Counted from the stretch's first letter, positions 17,783 to 27,974 are shown. The stretch is 64,000 nt of DNA from CAMUQR01 sp963539845 (GCA_963539845.1 CAUTML010000001.1:124001-188000); one strand, 5' to 3'. The notes: a model not told the origin generated them from the sequence alone. Program-made: numbers and translations.

Positions 17783-19284
17783 TGCGTACTCAAAATTCAA
17801 TAAAAAATATTATTACAACGATTCTACCGTTCGTAATTATTGGAATTTTAGGCTTTATTAAGGTTAAAATCTTTGTTGCTTTTTTGCGGGATGATTTGTA
17901 TTCTTTAAATCAGCTATTTTATCAAATTTTTAGCTACCTATCGTTAGCCGAAGCAGGATTTGGCTTATTTATCATTCAAAAATATTATAAATTATTAGCC
18001 TCTGATGATAAAACAGAAATTAAGAAGATTTTTGCTAATTCTGTAGCGTTTTTTAGATTGGTTGGCGGGTTTATCATCCTAGCGTCGGTTGGGCTTTCTT
18101 TTTTTGTACATTTATTGACGCGAGCGGAAATCGGTCGAATTTATATGCAATCAATTTTTCTGCTTTTTATTATTAAAAATGTGATTGACTATTTTATGAT
18201 GGCACCTCGTTTTTTAATATCCGCCGACCAAAAAATGTTTAAGATTAATTTATGGATCAATGCATTCAGAATAATCGAAATTATTACTGAGGTGGCTTTA
18301 GTTTATCTTCAAGTTGATTATTTGATAGTTTTAATCCCCGGAATTATAATCAAAATATTAGCTAATATTTTGATTAATAGGATAGTTTATAATGAATACG
18401 ATTACGTTCGAAATATAAAACCAAGTTTGGATTTGTCTAAGTTAAAAGGAATCGGTCATATATTTACACAAAGAATAGTTGGCATATTTCATAGTAATAC
18501 CGATATTGTGTTGATTTCGGCTTTTATTAACCCAATGACGGTTGTTTCTTACGCATCGTATACATACGTTACAAAGTTTATTTTTGATATTACTTACATG
18601 ATAGCGAGTGCCATCAATGCCTCTTTCGCTCATGTCGTTAATAATAATAAGCATAACACCAGGAAGGTTTTTAAAGATTTAGAAACAATATTCATTCTAG
18701 AAGCGTCGGTGGTGTTTATCGTGCTGTATTCGTTTTTAAACGAAATTATTAGATTTTGGGTTGGTGAAAAATATTTAATTAGCGGGTTTAGTCTGTGGTT
18801 ATTGTTGCTGATTCTTTATTTGCAAATTGTTATGAGACCATTGTATATGACGGTTGACTCTGAGGGCTATTTTAAAGAAACTAAAAAAATATTAATAGCC
18901 GAAGCTTCAATTAATTTTATTATTTCGATACTGCTTATTAATGGGCTTGGATTGGCCGGAGTGCTCGTGGGAACCTTTACGTCTATTTTGGTGACGTCTT
19001 TTTGGTATTTGCCGGGATTTATTTACAAAAAAACATTTAATCAGAGTGCTGGGAGTTTTTTTGCTAAAATTTGTGCTAATTTAATTCTGACTATCGCGGG
19101 GGCAGTTGGCTTTAAGATAATATTTGGTCCGTCAAGTTCTGTAAAAGTTTTAATGATTAAATTTTTAATAGTGGGGGTTCTGTCAATTATTTATGCTTTA
19201 ACTGTTAATTATAAATTATTAAATATTAAATCTTTAATCGATCGATTTAAATATATGATAAAGGAGCGTCATGTCAAGAAATAA
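17782..19284 (+). CDS. Oligosaccharide flippase (Wzx/PST-like)
   Basis: 500 residues with about 12-14 hydrophobic helices and almost no soluble domain, the pattern of the MATE/MVF/PST superfamily. It would flip lipid-linked oligosaccharide to the outer membrane face. Encoded inside a run of overlapping glycosyltransferase genes (1 bp with the GT2, 14 bp with the GT4), which supports the Wzx assignment. Notably AT-rich coding, like its neighbours. Confidence 0.8.
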   Translation: MRTQNSIKNIITTILPFVIIGILGFIKVKIFVAFLRDDLYSLNQLFYQIFSYLSLAEAGFGLFIIQKYYKLLASDDKTEIKKIFANSVAFFRLVGGFIILASVGLSFFVHLLTRAEIGRIYMQSIFLLFIIKNVIDYFMMAPRFLISADQKMFKINLWINAFRIIEIITEVALVYLQVDYLIVLIPGIIIKILANILINRIVYNEYDYVRNIKPSLDLSKLKGIGHIFTQRIVGIFHSNTDIVLISAFINPMTVVSYASYTYVTKFIFDITYMIASAINASFAHVVNNNKHNTRKVFKDLETIFILEASVVFIVLYSFLNEIIRFWVGEKYLISGFSLWLLLLILYLQIVMRPLYMTVDSEGYFKETKKILIAEASINFIISILLINGLGLAGVLVGTFTSILVTSFWYLPGFIYKKTFNQSAGSFFAKICANLILTIAGAVGFKIIFGPSSSVKVLMIKFLIVGVLSIIYALTVNYKLLNIKSLIDRFKYMIKERHVKK

Positions 19285-20392
19285 AATTACTTTTTATGTG
19301 CTACATATGAATTACGGCGGAGTTGAATCATCAGTCGCTCAAATAGCTAATTTTTTGGTTGATGATTTTGATGTGGAGATTGTTAGTGTTTATGATTTTG
19401 GAAAAATTCCTTTTAAGCTAGATGATCGAATTGAAGTAATTTATTTGACTAATCAAAAACCTAATCGTCAAGAATTGAAGCAAGCTTGGCAGTCTAAGCG
19501 AGGATTTGTACGAGAGTTGATCAAAGCTGGAGCTCTATGGCTGTCGCGTCGTCGCCTAGTCAAGAAGCATATTAAAAACAATTCAGCTCAAGTGTTAATA
19601 TCAACTAGGGTGTTGTTTCATGATCTAATTGGAAAATATTCTGAAAAAAATCAAGTTAAAATTTGTCAGGAACATGTTGATTATAAATTTAATACTAAAT
19701 ATTTAAAAAAGGTTTTACGATCTATTAAAAAAGCTGATTATTTAATGCCAGTTTCGCAATTTTTAGCTGATGATTACCAAGATATGACAAAAATTAAAAT
19801 TAAATACATCCCCCACTCTGTAAAAGTCGCTGATAATTATAATTATCATCCATCAAAAAAAATAATGGCAGTGGGTCGCTTATCTCCAGATAAAGGCTTT
19901 GTGGACTTAATTGATGTTTTTAAGCTGATTAGCGATACTGATGATGAGTTCAGTTTGGACATTTATGGTGACGGTGACGAAAAAGCTAATTTAGAATTAC
20001 AAATTAGTCAATTATCTTTAAAAAACGTAAAATTGCATGGATTCCAGCCACCAGAGGTTTTGAATGAAGCCTATAAACAAGCGGGCTTATTTGCGATGTG
20101 TTCACTGGATGAATCGTTTGGCCTGGTATTTATAGAAAGCTTTGCGCATGGTGTTCCAGCTATTGCCTTTGATTCAGCTCGTGGCGCTCGAGAAATTATC
20201 AATCCTGGTGCGGGAATTTTAATTAAAAATCGTGATAAAGCCGCCATGGCAAAGGCTATTTTAGAATTAACCGATGAGCAAAAAAAAAGTATGAGTCTAG
20301 TTGCTCGCCAAATTGCCAAAAAATATGATATAAATATCATAAAACAGCAATGGATTGATTTTATTAGTCAAGTAATTAAGGAGAAACAATGA
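19271..20392 (+). CDS. Glycosyltransferase family 4
   Basis: 373 residues, GT-B fold. The N-terminal YGGVESSVAQIANFL and the C-terminal nucleotide-sugar site with AVGRLSPDKGF (about 198) and the EX7E element in DESFGLVFIESFAHGVP (about 280) are typical. It adds a sugar from an NDP-sugar, retaining mechanism. The start is fixed by an AAGGAG site 5 nt upstream, inside the end of the flippase gene. The next gene overlaps by 4 bp. Confidence 0.88.
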   Translation: MSRNKITFYVLHMNYGGVESSVAQIANFLVDDFDVEIVSVYDFGKIPFKLDDRIEVIYLTNQKPNRQELKQAWQSKRGFVRELIKAGALWLSRRRLVKKHIKNNSAQVLISTRVLFHDLIGKYSEKNQVKICQEHVDYKFNTKYLKKVLRSIKKADYLMPVSQFLADDYQDMTKIKIKYIPHSVKVADNYNYHPSKKIMAVGRLSPDKGFVDLIDVFKLISDTDDEFSLDIYGDGDEKANLELQISQLSLKNVKLHGFQPPEVLNEAYKQAGLFAMCSLDESFGLVFIESFAHGVPAIAFDSARGAREIINPGAGILIKNRDKAAMAKAILELTDEQKKSMSLVARQIAKKYDINIIKQQWIDFISQVIKEKQ

Positions 20393-21102
20393 TTCCTAAA
20401 AAAATTCATTATGTCTGGTTGGGCGGCAACGAAAAATCAGCTGATATTAAAAAATGCATGGCTAGTTGGCCAAAACATTTAGCTGATTATGAAATTAAGG
20501 AGTGGAATGAATCTAATTTTGATATAGAATCCCATCCTTTTGTTAAAACCGCCTGTCAAGCCAAAAAATGGGCTTATGCGAGCGATTATATAAGGATGTG
20601 GGCAATATACAACGAAGGCGGTGTTTATCTTGATACGGACAATCTAGTAGTTGATAATATTGATGATCTATTGAAAAATCAAGCATTTGTGGGATTTGAA
20701 AATGAAAATTACCCGTTTACAGCTTGTTTTGGTGCAGTTAAAAAACACCCATTCGTAAAGAAAGCTTTGGATTATTACGAAGGTCGAGAGTTCGAATTTG
20801 ATTCAAATGATGAGATGAAGGTTGTTAATACTAAAATTGTGGCAGAGATTTTGGTCAAGGATTTTGGTTGCAAAGTTAACAATCAAGAACAGCTTTTAGA
20901 CAGTGGCATTAAAGTATATCCAGACTATGTTTTGTGTAATCCATCGAACAAATCCAAAGTTATTCATGTTTTTACGGGGACGTGGATGGATAGCGCAAAA
21001 CCTTTAAAGCGTAAAATTAATAAATTTTTAAAGTTGAGAATTAAAAGCCCTAAAACTGCTGGTTTGTTTCGAAAATGCGTAATGAACAAAAGTGATTTAT
21101 AA
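20389..21102 (+). CDS. GT32-type glycosyltransferase (DXD sugar-binding)
   Basis: 237 residues. IPKKIHYVWLGG at the N-terminus and ASDYIRMWAIYNEGG followed by VYLDTDN (DxD at about 82-84) identify the Gly_transf_sug/GT32 family, often alpha-hexosyl transferases of capsule loci. The AAGGAG site lies within the end of the GT4 gene. Last gene of the overlapping GT2-flippase-GT4-GT32 run. Confidence 0.88.
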   Translation: MIPKKIHYVWLGGNEKSADIKKCMASWPKHLADYEIKEWNESNFDIESHPFVKTACQAKKWAYASDYIRMWAIYNEGGVYLDTDNLVVDNIDDLLKNQAFVGFENENYPFTACFGAVKKHPFVKKALDYYEGREFEFDSNDEMKVVNTKIVAEILVKDFGCKVNNQEQLLDSGIKVYPDYVLCNPSNKSKVIHVFTGTWMDSAKPLKRKINKFLKLRIKSPKTAGLFRKCVMNKSDL

Positions 21103-21128
21103 AAAGTGAATAAAGCTCAGGTGTAATG

Positions 21129-21134
21129 TATAAT
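21129..21134 (+). promoter_or_regulatory. -10 box before the polymerase-WecG fusion
   Basis: TATAAT (with TG one base upstream) 7 nt before the ATG at 21142 and overlapping the in-frame ATG at 21133. This argues for the inner start and for a leaderless message. Confidence 0.55.
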
Positions 21135-21141
21135 GATTATT

Positions 21142-23427
21142 ATGGAAAAATTAAACAAGTTAATTGATCGGGCATTTGAAAAAGTAAAAAGCAAATTATC
21201 AAAAGATTTAGTTTCTAAATGGTTGGTGATATTTATTGCTATCCAACCGATTTTAGATTTTTATATTTTTTTTGAAACTAGCAAAAATAACCTGAATTTG
21301 TTTAGCTTTTCAACCGTCATCAGATTCTTATTTATGGGGGCTATAGTAATTTGGTTTTGGCTCGATTCCTCTAGACTAGCTCGTAAAAAAATAGCAATTG
21401 CTTTAACTGTAATCGGTGTTTATACTTTGTTACACTGGTTGTTTTCTGGAGTGTTTTATCGCGGACCTGGTAATTTTTCTTGGCTAGGTGAAATATTTTA
21501 TCTAGCTCGTTTAAGTATTTTATTATTGATGCTGTGTGCGAGTGGTCGAATTAATCTTAATAAAAAGCAATTTGAAGCGCTTATTTATAGCCTTATTTTT
21601 TTGATATCCGGAGTGATTGTTTCTCTTAATCTGATTGGAAAGAGTTTAGGTTCTTATACTCATCAATTTACGAGCATAACTATTTTTAATTGGAGATTTG
21701 ATCCTAGTCAAAATAGTTTTTTGAGATCGGCAACCAAGGGTGTGTTTATGTATGCTAACCAGGTAAGCTCAATATTAGTTTTTTTATTACCTTTGGCTAT
21801 TAGTTATTACTTTAAAAAACCGACTATGATTAAATTTATGGCGATTTTTATAACGGTTCTTGCGGGACTAATGCTTGGTACTAGAGTAGCCGCCATAGGA
21901 TTGATTATTATAGTGTTAATTTCTTTAGCTTCATATGTGGTTTTTAATAGAGATAGAGTCAAAAAAATGACTTGGTGGTTATTAACTTTGGTCGTTGGAT
22001 GGGCATTGTCATTTGGTATGTCGCCAGTGATAATGAGGCAGTATGCCAACAATGATAATAAAGACCATCAAGACTCGTACACGCGTCAAATCATAAAAAA
22101 CCTAGCAGAAGTTGAAAAAACAAATAATCGCGATTTGCTTGCGGAATTCATCGGCAATAATTATAAAGCTATGTCAATTAGTCATGAAACTATCACCATT
22201 AATTATAGCTACAAGAAAGATCCGGTTTTTTGGGCGTCAATATTTAAAGAACCATTGGAGTGTCGAATCAATAATCGATGTATTCAAGATAAAATAGCCG
22301 GTAGAATAGCTAGCAAGGATGTTACCAAACAAAGTTTCGGGATGTCGATTGCTTTGAAGATGTTTGGCACTGGCTATACTCGAGCTGATTCGTTATTTCC
22401 GATTGAAAAGGATTTTTTGTCGCATTACAGGAACCTAGGATTCTGTGGAATGTTTATTTTTACAGCTATTTATATTGTCTTGCTAGGTTTGGCAATGGCT
22501 AACTTCGTTTGTGTTAAAAAAGACCAACGCCTTGAAGCTACTCTAATTACAGTGTCAATCGGCATGCTAGTAGTAGTTGCCTATATGAGCGGTAACACAC
22601 TTGATAGTTTGTTTGTGATGTTAATTGCATGTTTTGTAATGGGACAATATATTCGTGATTTCAAAAATAACCTACAATGGTCAAAAATTAAAACATATTT
22701 AAACAAAACTCAAACTAATCAACTCGGCGTTATTAAAAATATTAGAGGTGTCTTGAATAAAAATAATCCACCAAGCTTAATTATTACAGCCAATCCTGAA
22801 ACTTTTGAAAAAGCGTTATCCGATCCTCAATTTGACAAAATAATAATTGACAAGAATACAATCATTACACCAGACGGGATTGGGGTTGTTGTAGCTAGTC
22901 GATTATTTGGTGAAAAAATTAAAGAACGTGTTTCGGGAGTAGAGCTGACTCAAGAATTACTTAAGTTTGCTAATAAAAACCGACTAAAGGTATCGTCATT
23001 GGGAGCGACCGATGAAGTAGCGTCTGATTTTAAAAAATATTTAAAAAATAATTATCCTAAACTAAAAATCGGTGCAATTATCAGTGGCTACGGTAAAGAC
23101 AGACAAGCCGATATTCAAACTATAGTTAAATCAAAAAGCCAAGTAGTTTTGTTCGCTTTGGGTTCGGGCGTGCAAGAAAAAGTCGCTAAAAATTATCTCG
23201 ACCAGGCTAAAAAAGGCATAGGAATTGGTGTTGGTGGAACACTAGATGCTTTGACGGGGCGAGTTAAACGAGCTCCAGGCTGGGCGATCAGATTCAACAT
23301 AGAGTGGCTTTATCGAGTGATTAAACAACCTAAACGCATTGTCAGATTATTCAGATACAATGGTAAATTTTTGATGAGAATTTTGGCTCTTTATGTAATT
23401 AAAATAATAAGCTTTAGCGAGGAGTAA
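21142..23427 (+). CDS. O-antigen-ligase/polymerase-like membrane protein fused to WecG/TagA/CpsF glycosyltransferase
   Basis: 761 residues. The first ~510 are a multi-helix membrane protein with a large external loop (about 300-410), like Wzy polymerases or O-antigen ligases. The last ~230 form a complete GT26 (WecG/TagA/CpsF) domain: NPETFEKAL, TPDGIGVVVASRLFG, GSGVQEKVAKNYLDQA, GVGGTLDALTGRVKRAP and the basic C-terminal membrane-association region. GT26 enzymes transfer ManNAc or ManNAcA to a lipid-linked acceptor, and wecB (UDP-ManNAc formation) starts 2 nt after this gene. The fusion of polymerisation and early glycosyl transfer on one chain is unusual. Confidence 0.8.
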   Translation: MEKLNKLIDRAFEKVKSKLSKDLVSKWLVIFIAIQPILDFYIFFETSKNNLNLFSFSTVIRFLFMGAIVIWFWLDSSRLARKKIAIALTVIGVYTLLHWLFSGVFYRGPGNFSWLGEIFYLARLSILLLMLCASGRINLNKKQFEALIYSLIFLISGVIVSLNLIGKSLGSYTHQFTSITIFNWRFDPSQNSFLRSATKGVFMYANQVSSILVFLLPLAISYYFKKPTMIKFMAIFITVLAGLMLGTRVAAIGLIIIVLISLASYVVFNRDRVKKMTWWLLTLVVGWALSFGMSPVIMRQYANNDNKDHQDSYTRQIIKNLAEVEKTNNRDLLAEFIGNNYKAMSISHETITINYSYKKDPVFWASIFKEPLECRINNRCIQDKIAGRIASKDVTKQSFGMSIALKMFGTGYTRADSLFPIEKDFLSHYRNLGFCGMFIFTAIYIVLLGLAMANFVCVKKDQRLEATLITVSIGMLVVVAYMSGNTLDSLFVMLIACFVMGQYIRDFKNNLQWSKIKTYLNKTQTNQLGVIKNIRGVLNKNNPPSLIITANPETFEKALSDPQFDKIIIDKNTIITPDGIGVVVASRLFGEKIKERVSGVELTQELLKFANKNRLKVSSLGATDEVASDFKKYLKNNYPKLKIGAIISGYGKDRQADIQTIVKSKSQVVLFALGSGVQEKVAKNYLDQAKKGIGIGVGGTLDALTGRVKRAPGWAIRFNIEWLYRVIKQPKRIVRLFRYNGKFLMRILALYVIKIISFSEE

Positions 23428-23429
23428 AT

Positions 23430-24548
23430 ATGACAAAAATCAAAGTAATGACAGTTTTTGGGACGCGACCAGAAGCGATCAAAATGGCACCGCTAGTTAA
23501 AGAATTGGAGTCTCGTTCAGATCAAATTGACAGTATGGTGTGCGTGACGGCTCAGCATCGCCAAATGCTTGATCAAGTACTTGAGGCTTTTACGATTAAA
23601 CCTGATTATGATCTCGATATCATGCAAGCTGGACAGACTTTGTCGCAAATTACTTCTCGAGTGCTGTGTGGTTTAGAAGAGGTTATTAAAACTGCGCACC
23701 CAGATATTATCTTAGTCCATGGCGACACTACTACGACTTTTGCTGGAGCCCTAGCGGCTTTTTATAATGATGTAAAAATTGGTCATGTGGAGGCCGGATT
23801 ACGTACTTATAATAAAAAATCACCTTTTCCGGAAGAGGCTAACCGCCAGTTGGTTGGTAATTTAGCTGATTTGCATTTTGCGCCAACCCAAACCAGCGCC
23901 AATAATTTATTGCAGGAATATAAAAATCCAGAATCGATTGTCGTTACGGGCAACACGGCCATTGATGCCATGACTACGACAGTTCGCGAAGATTATCAGC
24001 ACCCGATATTTGATTGGATCGGGCAGTCACGTATGATTTTGTTGACGGCGCATCGTCGCGAAAATCTAGGCGAACCGCTTTATCGTATTTTTCGAGCAGT
24101 CAAGCGAATTACGGAGGAATTTGACGTGAAGGTAGTTTACCCAGTTCATTTAAATCCACTAGTTCAATCGGTTGCTCAGGAAGTCTTGGGTGATAGTGAT
24201 CGCGTTAAGCTAATTGATCCATTAGAGGTGGTTGATTTTCATAATTTTATGAAAAAAGCCTATTTAATTTTGTCTGATTCTGGCGGTATTCAGGAGGAAG
24301 CTCCAAGTTTAGGCAAGCCGGTTTTGGTGTTGCGCGATACGACTGAACGACCAGAAGGCATAACAGCAGGCACGCTTAAATTGGTCGGCACTGACGAAGC
24401 GCAAATCTATCAGCAAACAAAGCAGTTGCTTGAGAATGAAACCGAATACAATAAAATGGCTCAAGCAGTTAACCCATACGGCGATGGTACCGCTAGTCGC
24501 CAGATTGTTGATGCGATTATTGGGTATTTTGAGGGGCGTAATGCTTAA
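23430..24548 (+). CDS. wecB: UDP-N-acetylglucosamine 2-epimerase (non-hydrolysing)
   Basis: 372 residues; interconverts UDP-GlcNAc and UDP-ManNAc in the cytoplasm. VFGTRPEAIKMAPL (about 9-22), VHGDTTTTFAGALAAF (about 92), HVEAGLRTYNKKSPFPEE (about 113) and DSGGIQEEAP (about 283) are the standard motifs. It should feed the WecG-like domain encoded just upstream. The related CapG/FnlC enzymes for UDP-L-FucNAc are an alternative, relevant because capE- and capF-like genes lie further on, but the motifs are closer to WecB. Confidence 0.92.
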   Translation: MTKIKVMTVFGTRPEAIKMAPLVKELESRSDQIDSMVCVTAQHRQMLDQVLEAFTIKPDYDLDIMQAGQTLSQITSRVLCGLEEVIKTAHPDIILVHGDTTTTFAGALAAFYNDVKIGHVEAGLRTYNKKSPFPEEANRQLVGNLADLHFAPTQTSANNLLQEYKNPESIVVTGNTAIDAMTTTVREDYQHPIFDWIGQSRMILLTAHRRENLGEPLYRIFRAVKRITEEFDVKVVYPVHLNPLVQSVAQEVLGDSDRVKLIDPLEVVDFHNFMKKAYLILSDSGGIQEEAPSLGKPVLVLRDTTERPEGITAGTLKLVGTDEAQIYQQTKQLLENETEYNKMAQAVNPYGDGTASRQIVDAIIGYFEGRNA

Positions 24549-26148
24549 TCGTAAGTTCGAGATAATTTCGAAAATTTTTACTATTGTTTCGATAATCGCA
24601 GCCACAATATTTTTGTCAACAGACTTAAGGCCAAAATGGATGCTTGTCGGAATAATTTCCTCGGGTTTATTGGCGACTGTTATTGTCTTGAAATATCATT
24701 TTTTGGTTAAGACTGTTTTTAATATCAAACAAGATGTAAAAATCAAAGCGGTGGCTATTTTAATTTCTTTGTATGTTGGCAAAATTTATCTAGGATATTT
24801 TGATATTAATTATTTACTAATAGCTAAGTTGTTTGGGCTTGGCTATACACAAAGCATTAAAAGACTGATAGGCTTGATTGCGTTGCCAGCTATTTTCGGA
24901 TGCTTATATTTAATGATTAGGTATGCTTTGGATTTTGGCCAGAAAATCTACAAAACAATGGATAAAACTGACAAAATGTTTGTAGCTGGAATTATGCTGA
25001 TTGCTATGTTCGGAACGATAATAATTTATTCTACAACTTCAGCTTTTGACCGTGGTATTTCTATCTATGATACGGCTAAAAGAGGCGGACAATGCGACGT
25101 ATTTTTTCATACTGATTCGGCTTATATAGGAACAGACGCTTTTTGGCGATTCTCAATGATTGAGAATGATATTCGTAATCCGTTTTTTGCGGTTTTTTCT
25201 TTGCCATTTTCTATGTTGTCTATGATGCTAAGCGACTTTTTGTTTTTTATTCCGCGCGCTTATGATGTTGCATTGAACGTGATGCAATTGGGCTTGTTGG
25301 CATTGTCCATAGTTATGATGGCGCAGATGCTTGAGCTATCTACTACTAATAAAAAGTTATTTTATTGGTTCATGTCATGCAGTTTTGTCTATGTGATGTT
25401 TGCGTTTATCAGGGAGCAATACATATTTTCAGTCTTTTTTGCGGTGGCAACTATATACTGGTTTGTTAAATATAAAAATAAAACTAATTTTTGGTTTGTG
25501 GCAGCTGCTGGGAGTATGATTACATCAGGTGTATTGTTGCCATTAATATGTAAAACTCGCGATCTAAAAACTTGGTTAGAAAGTTTTAAGAATATATCGT
25601 TAGTGGTGTTGACAGTAGCGGTGATCAGCGGACAATTTAAAGTTATCGTGAAAGGTTTGGATCGTTCCAAGGTATTACTAAGTACATATGGTGGTGCCGG
25701 AATTAGTTTCTTTGATAAATTTAAACAATTTTTGTATTTCATAAGATCTATTTTTGTTTCTCCGCGGGCTGTTACAATTGACCATGGTAATTATCATTCC
25801 TACCAACTTCCTATAATTAACTATATTAGCTGGATGGGGCTAGCTTTGTTTATTGCGGCATTGGCTGGAACTTGGATGTTTAGAAAAAATCTGTTTGTTC
25901 GGATTTGTGCGATGTGGATGTTATTTGCATCAATAATTTTATTAATTATCGGTTGGGGAGCTAAAGAGAACAGCATGTTACTATATGGTTTATATTTTGG
26001 GTTTGGTTTTCTGGTGCCGGTTTTTATAGTAATGGTAAGAATTAACAAGCCGTTGCTGTTTTATTCGATATTGGTGATAATGACAATTGTCAATATTAAA
26101 GGTTTTGTAGAAATGATGCAGTTTGCTTTGCAATATTATCCTGCTTAA
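24541..26148 (+). CDS. Polytopic membrane protein, possible GT-C glycosyltransferase
   Basis: 535 residues from the ATG at 24541, which has a GAGGGG site upstream and overlaps wecB by 8 bp; a longer in-frame start at 24430 lies well inside wecB and is rejected. About 12 membrane helices with an external loop near residues 170-210 holding acidic residues (HTDSAYIGTDAF), as in GT-C enzymes that use polyprenyl-phosphate sugars. No named family is recognised. It precedes the prs-ubiA cassette that would make such a donor (inference). Confidence 0.6.
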   Translation: MLNRKFEIISKIFTIVSIIAATIFLSTDLRPKWMLVGIISSGLLATVIVLKYHFLVKTVFNIKQDVKIKAVAILISLYVGKIYLGYFDINYLLIAKLFGLGYTQSIKRLIGLIALPAIFGCLYLMIRYALDFGQKIYKTMDKTDKMFVAGIMLIAMFGTIIIYSTTSAFDRGISIYDTAKRGGQCDVFFHTDSAYIGTDAFWRFSMIENDIRNPFFAVFSLPFSMLSMMLSDFLFFIPRAYDVALNVMQLGLLALSIVMMAQMLELSTTNKKLFYWFMSCSFVYVMFAFIREQYIFSVFFAVATIYWFVKYKNKTNFWFVAAAGSMITSGVLLPLICKTRDLKTWLESFKNISLVVLTVAVISGQFKVIVKGLDRSKVLLSTYGGAGISFFDKFKQFLYFIRSIFVSPRAVTIDHGNYHSYQLPIINYISWMGLALFIAALAGTWMFRKNLFVRICAMWMLFASIILLIIGWGAKENSMLLYGLYFGFGFLVPVFIVMVRINKPLLFYSILVIMTIVNIKGFVEMMQFALQYYPA

Positions 26149-26166
26149 TATAGAAAAGAATAAAAT

Positions 26167-27078
26167 ATGAACAACAAAATTAAAATTTTTACTGCCAATA
26201 ATCAACAATTAGCGAGCGATATTGCCCAAAAACTTGGTTTGGAACTGGGGCGGATCGAGTTGACTAATTTTCAGGATGGCGAAGTGCGTTGCCGGTTATT
26301 GGAGAGCGTCCGTGGTCAACAAATATTTATTATCCAATCGATATGTCGACCAGTTAATGATAATTTAATGACAGTTATGATTATGGCTGATGCGCTGAAA
26401 CGAGCTGGCGCGAAGACAATTCATGCAATTATCCCGTATTTAGGATATTGTCGTCAAGACCGAATGGCAGAAGCTCGTACTCCCATTTCAGCTAAAATTG
26501 TTGCTAAAATGCTCAGCAACTCTGGCATTGACCAAATTACCACCATGGAGCTACATGCTAGTCAGATTCAAGGTTTTTTCGATATTACGGTTGATAATCT
26601 ATACACTAGTCAGGTTTTTGCTGATTATATTCATCAAAATTACGATAATTTCATGATTGCTTCACCAGATGTCGGCGGAGCAGCGCGGGCTCGCCAGTTT
26701 GCTAATTTATTGGGCTGTGGCAAAATTGCTATTGTTGACAAACACCGACCGCGTGCCAATCAGAGCGAGGTCATGAATGTGATTGGTGACGTCAAAGGTA
26801 AAAATGTGATTATTTTTGACGATATAATCGATACGGCTGGTACTATTTCTAAAGCATCGACCGCCCTTAAACAACTCGGCGCCTTACGAGTGATGGCGGT
26901 GGCGTCTCATGCGGTTTTAAGCGGCTCGGCGTATGATAATATTAAAAACAGTGACCTAGACGAAGTCGTAGTGTCCGATTCTATTCCGCTAACTCAAACT
27001 TGTGATAAAATTAAAGTAATCAGTGCAAGCGATTTGCTCGCAACTGTTATCAATCGCTTTTTTGTTAAGCAAATGTAA
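26167..27078 (+). CDS. prs: Ribose-phosphate pyrophosphokinase (PRPP synthase)
   Basis: 303 residues; makes PRPP from ribose 5-phosphate and ATP. NFQDGEVRCRL, YCRQDRMAEARTPISAK (ATP/active-site loop), SPDVGGAARARQFA and the PRPP-binding loop FDDIIDTAGTISKAS (about 218) are intact. Its place inside a polysaccharide locus, 27 nt before a DPPR synthase that consumes PRPP, suggests a dedicated supply of PRPP for a prenyl-linked pentose, in addition to nucleotide synthesis. Confidence 0.93.
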   Translation: MNNKIKIFTANNQQLASDIAQKLGLELGRIELTNFQDGEVRCRLLESVRGQQIFIIQSICRPVNDNLMTVMIMADALKRAGAKTIHAIIPYLGYCRQDRMAEARTPISAKIVAKMLSNSGIDQITTMELHASQIQGFFDITVDNLYTSQVFADYIHQNYDNFMIASPDVGGAARARQFANLLGCGKIAIVDKHRPRANQSEVMNVIGDVKGKNVIIFDDIIDTAGTISKASTALKQLGALRVMAVASHAVLSGSAYDNIKNSDLDEVVVSDSIPLTQTCDKIKVISASDLLATVINRFFVKQM

Positions 27079-27105
27079 AATCGAAAGGTTTCGGAGGTAT
27101 TTAGA

Positions 27106-27972
27106 ATGGTAAAAGTAAAAGACTTAATAAAACTTATTCGACCGCATCATTATATCAAAAATTTATTAGTGCTGGCACCACTGATCTTTAGCGGTAAAAT
27201 GTTTGATTTGACATTACTTGCGCGAGCTGGGGTGGGTTTTGTTAGCTTTTCGTTACTAGCCTCAACTGTTTACATTATCAATGATTATTGCGATATTGAA
27301 GCTGATCGTCAGCATCCTACGAAAAAACAGCGACCTTTAGCTAGTGGTCGGATTAGTAAAACTCAAGCCATAGTATTGATGCTAGGGCTGTTGGCGCTGG
27401 CTTTTGGCGTATTGTGGTGGCTACCAAATCCTTGGTTAGTGACAATGGTGATGGTGGCTTATTTGGTAATCAATTTAGCTTATAGTTTTGGATTTAAACA
27501 TGTGCCAATTATTGACGTAGCGATAATTGCTGGTGGATTTTTACTGCGGGTGCTGCATGGCGGAGCGGTTTGTGATATTTATGTTTCGACTTGGCTATAT
27601 CTAACGGTCTTGGCGTTTTCGTTTTATTTGGCGCTTGGTAAACGGCGTGGAGAATTGGCTCAAAACGGCACTAAAAGTCGTAAAGTATTGCAATATTACA
27701 ACACAGCTTTTTTGACCGATAATATGAACATTTTTCTGGCTTTAACCTTGGCTTTTTATTCATTGTGGTCAACTCAATCAGGCGTGCGTTGGACGGTTGC
27801 TACTGTGCCGGTTGGATTTTTGATTACCATGCGATATTCGTTAATTATTAGCGATAAAAAATCATCTGCTGATCCGGCTGAGGTTTTACTGCGCGATAAA
27901 GTATTGCTAGGACTAGTAATACTTTATGGACTGATGATATTCGCCATTATGTATTTAAAAATCGGTAATTAA
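27106..27972 (+). CDS. Decaprenyl-phosphate phosphoribosyltransferase (UbiA family)
   Basis: 288 residues, about 8-9 helices. The prenyltransferase motif INDYCDIEADRQHPTKK with RPLASG, followed by YSFGFKHVPIIDVAII and GKRRGEL, matches the mycobacterial Rv3806c type, which joins PRPP to decaprenyl phosphate. The product, prenyl-phospho-5-phosphoribose, is the first step towards DPA/DPR sugar donors of actinobacterial arabinan. A TCGGAGG site precedes the ATG. Flanked by the substrate-making prs and by a HAD phosphatase fused to GtrA. Confidence 0.88.
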   Translation: MVKVKDLIKLIRPHHYIKNLLVLAPLIFSGKMFDLTLLARAGVGFVSFSLLASTVYIINDYCDIEADRQHPTKKQRPLASGRISKTQAIVLMLGLLALAFGVLWWLPNPWLVTMVMVAYLVINLAYSFGFKHVPIIDVAIIAGGFLLRVLHGGAVCDIYVSTWLYLTVLAFSFYLALGKRRGELAQNGTKSRKVLQYYNTAFLTDNMNIFLALTLAFYSLWSTQSGVRWTVATVPVGFLITMRYSLIISDKKSSADPAEVLLRDKVLLGLVILYGLMIFAIMYLKIGN

Positions 27973-27974
27973 GC

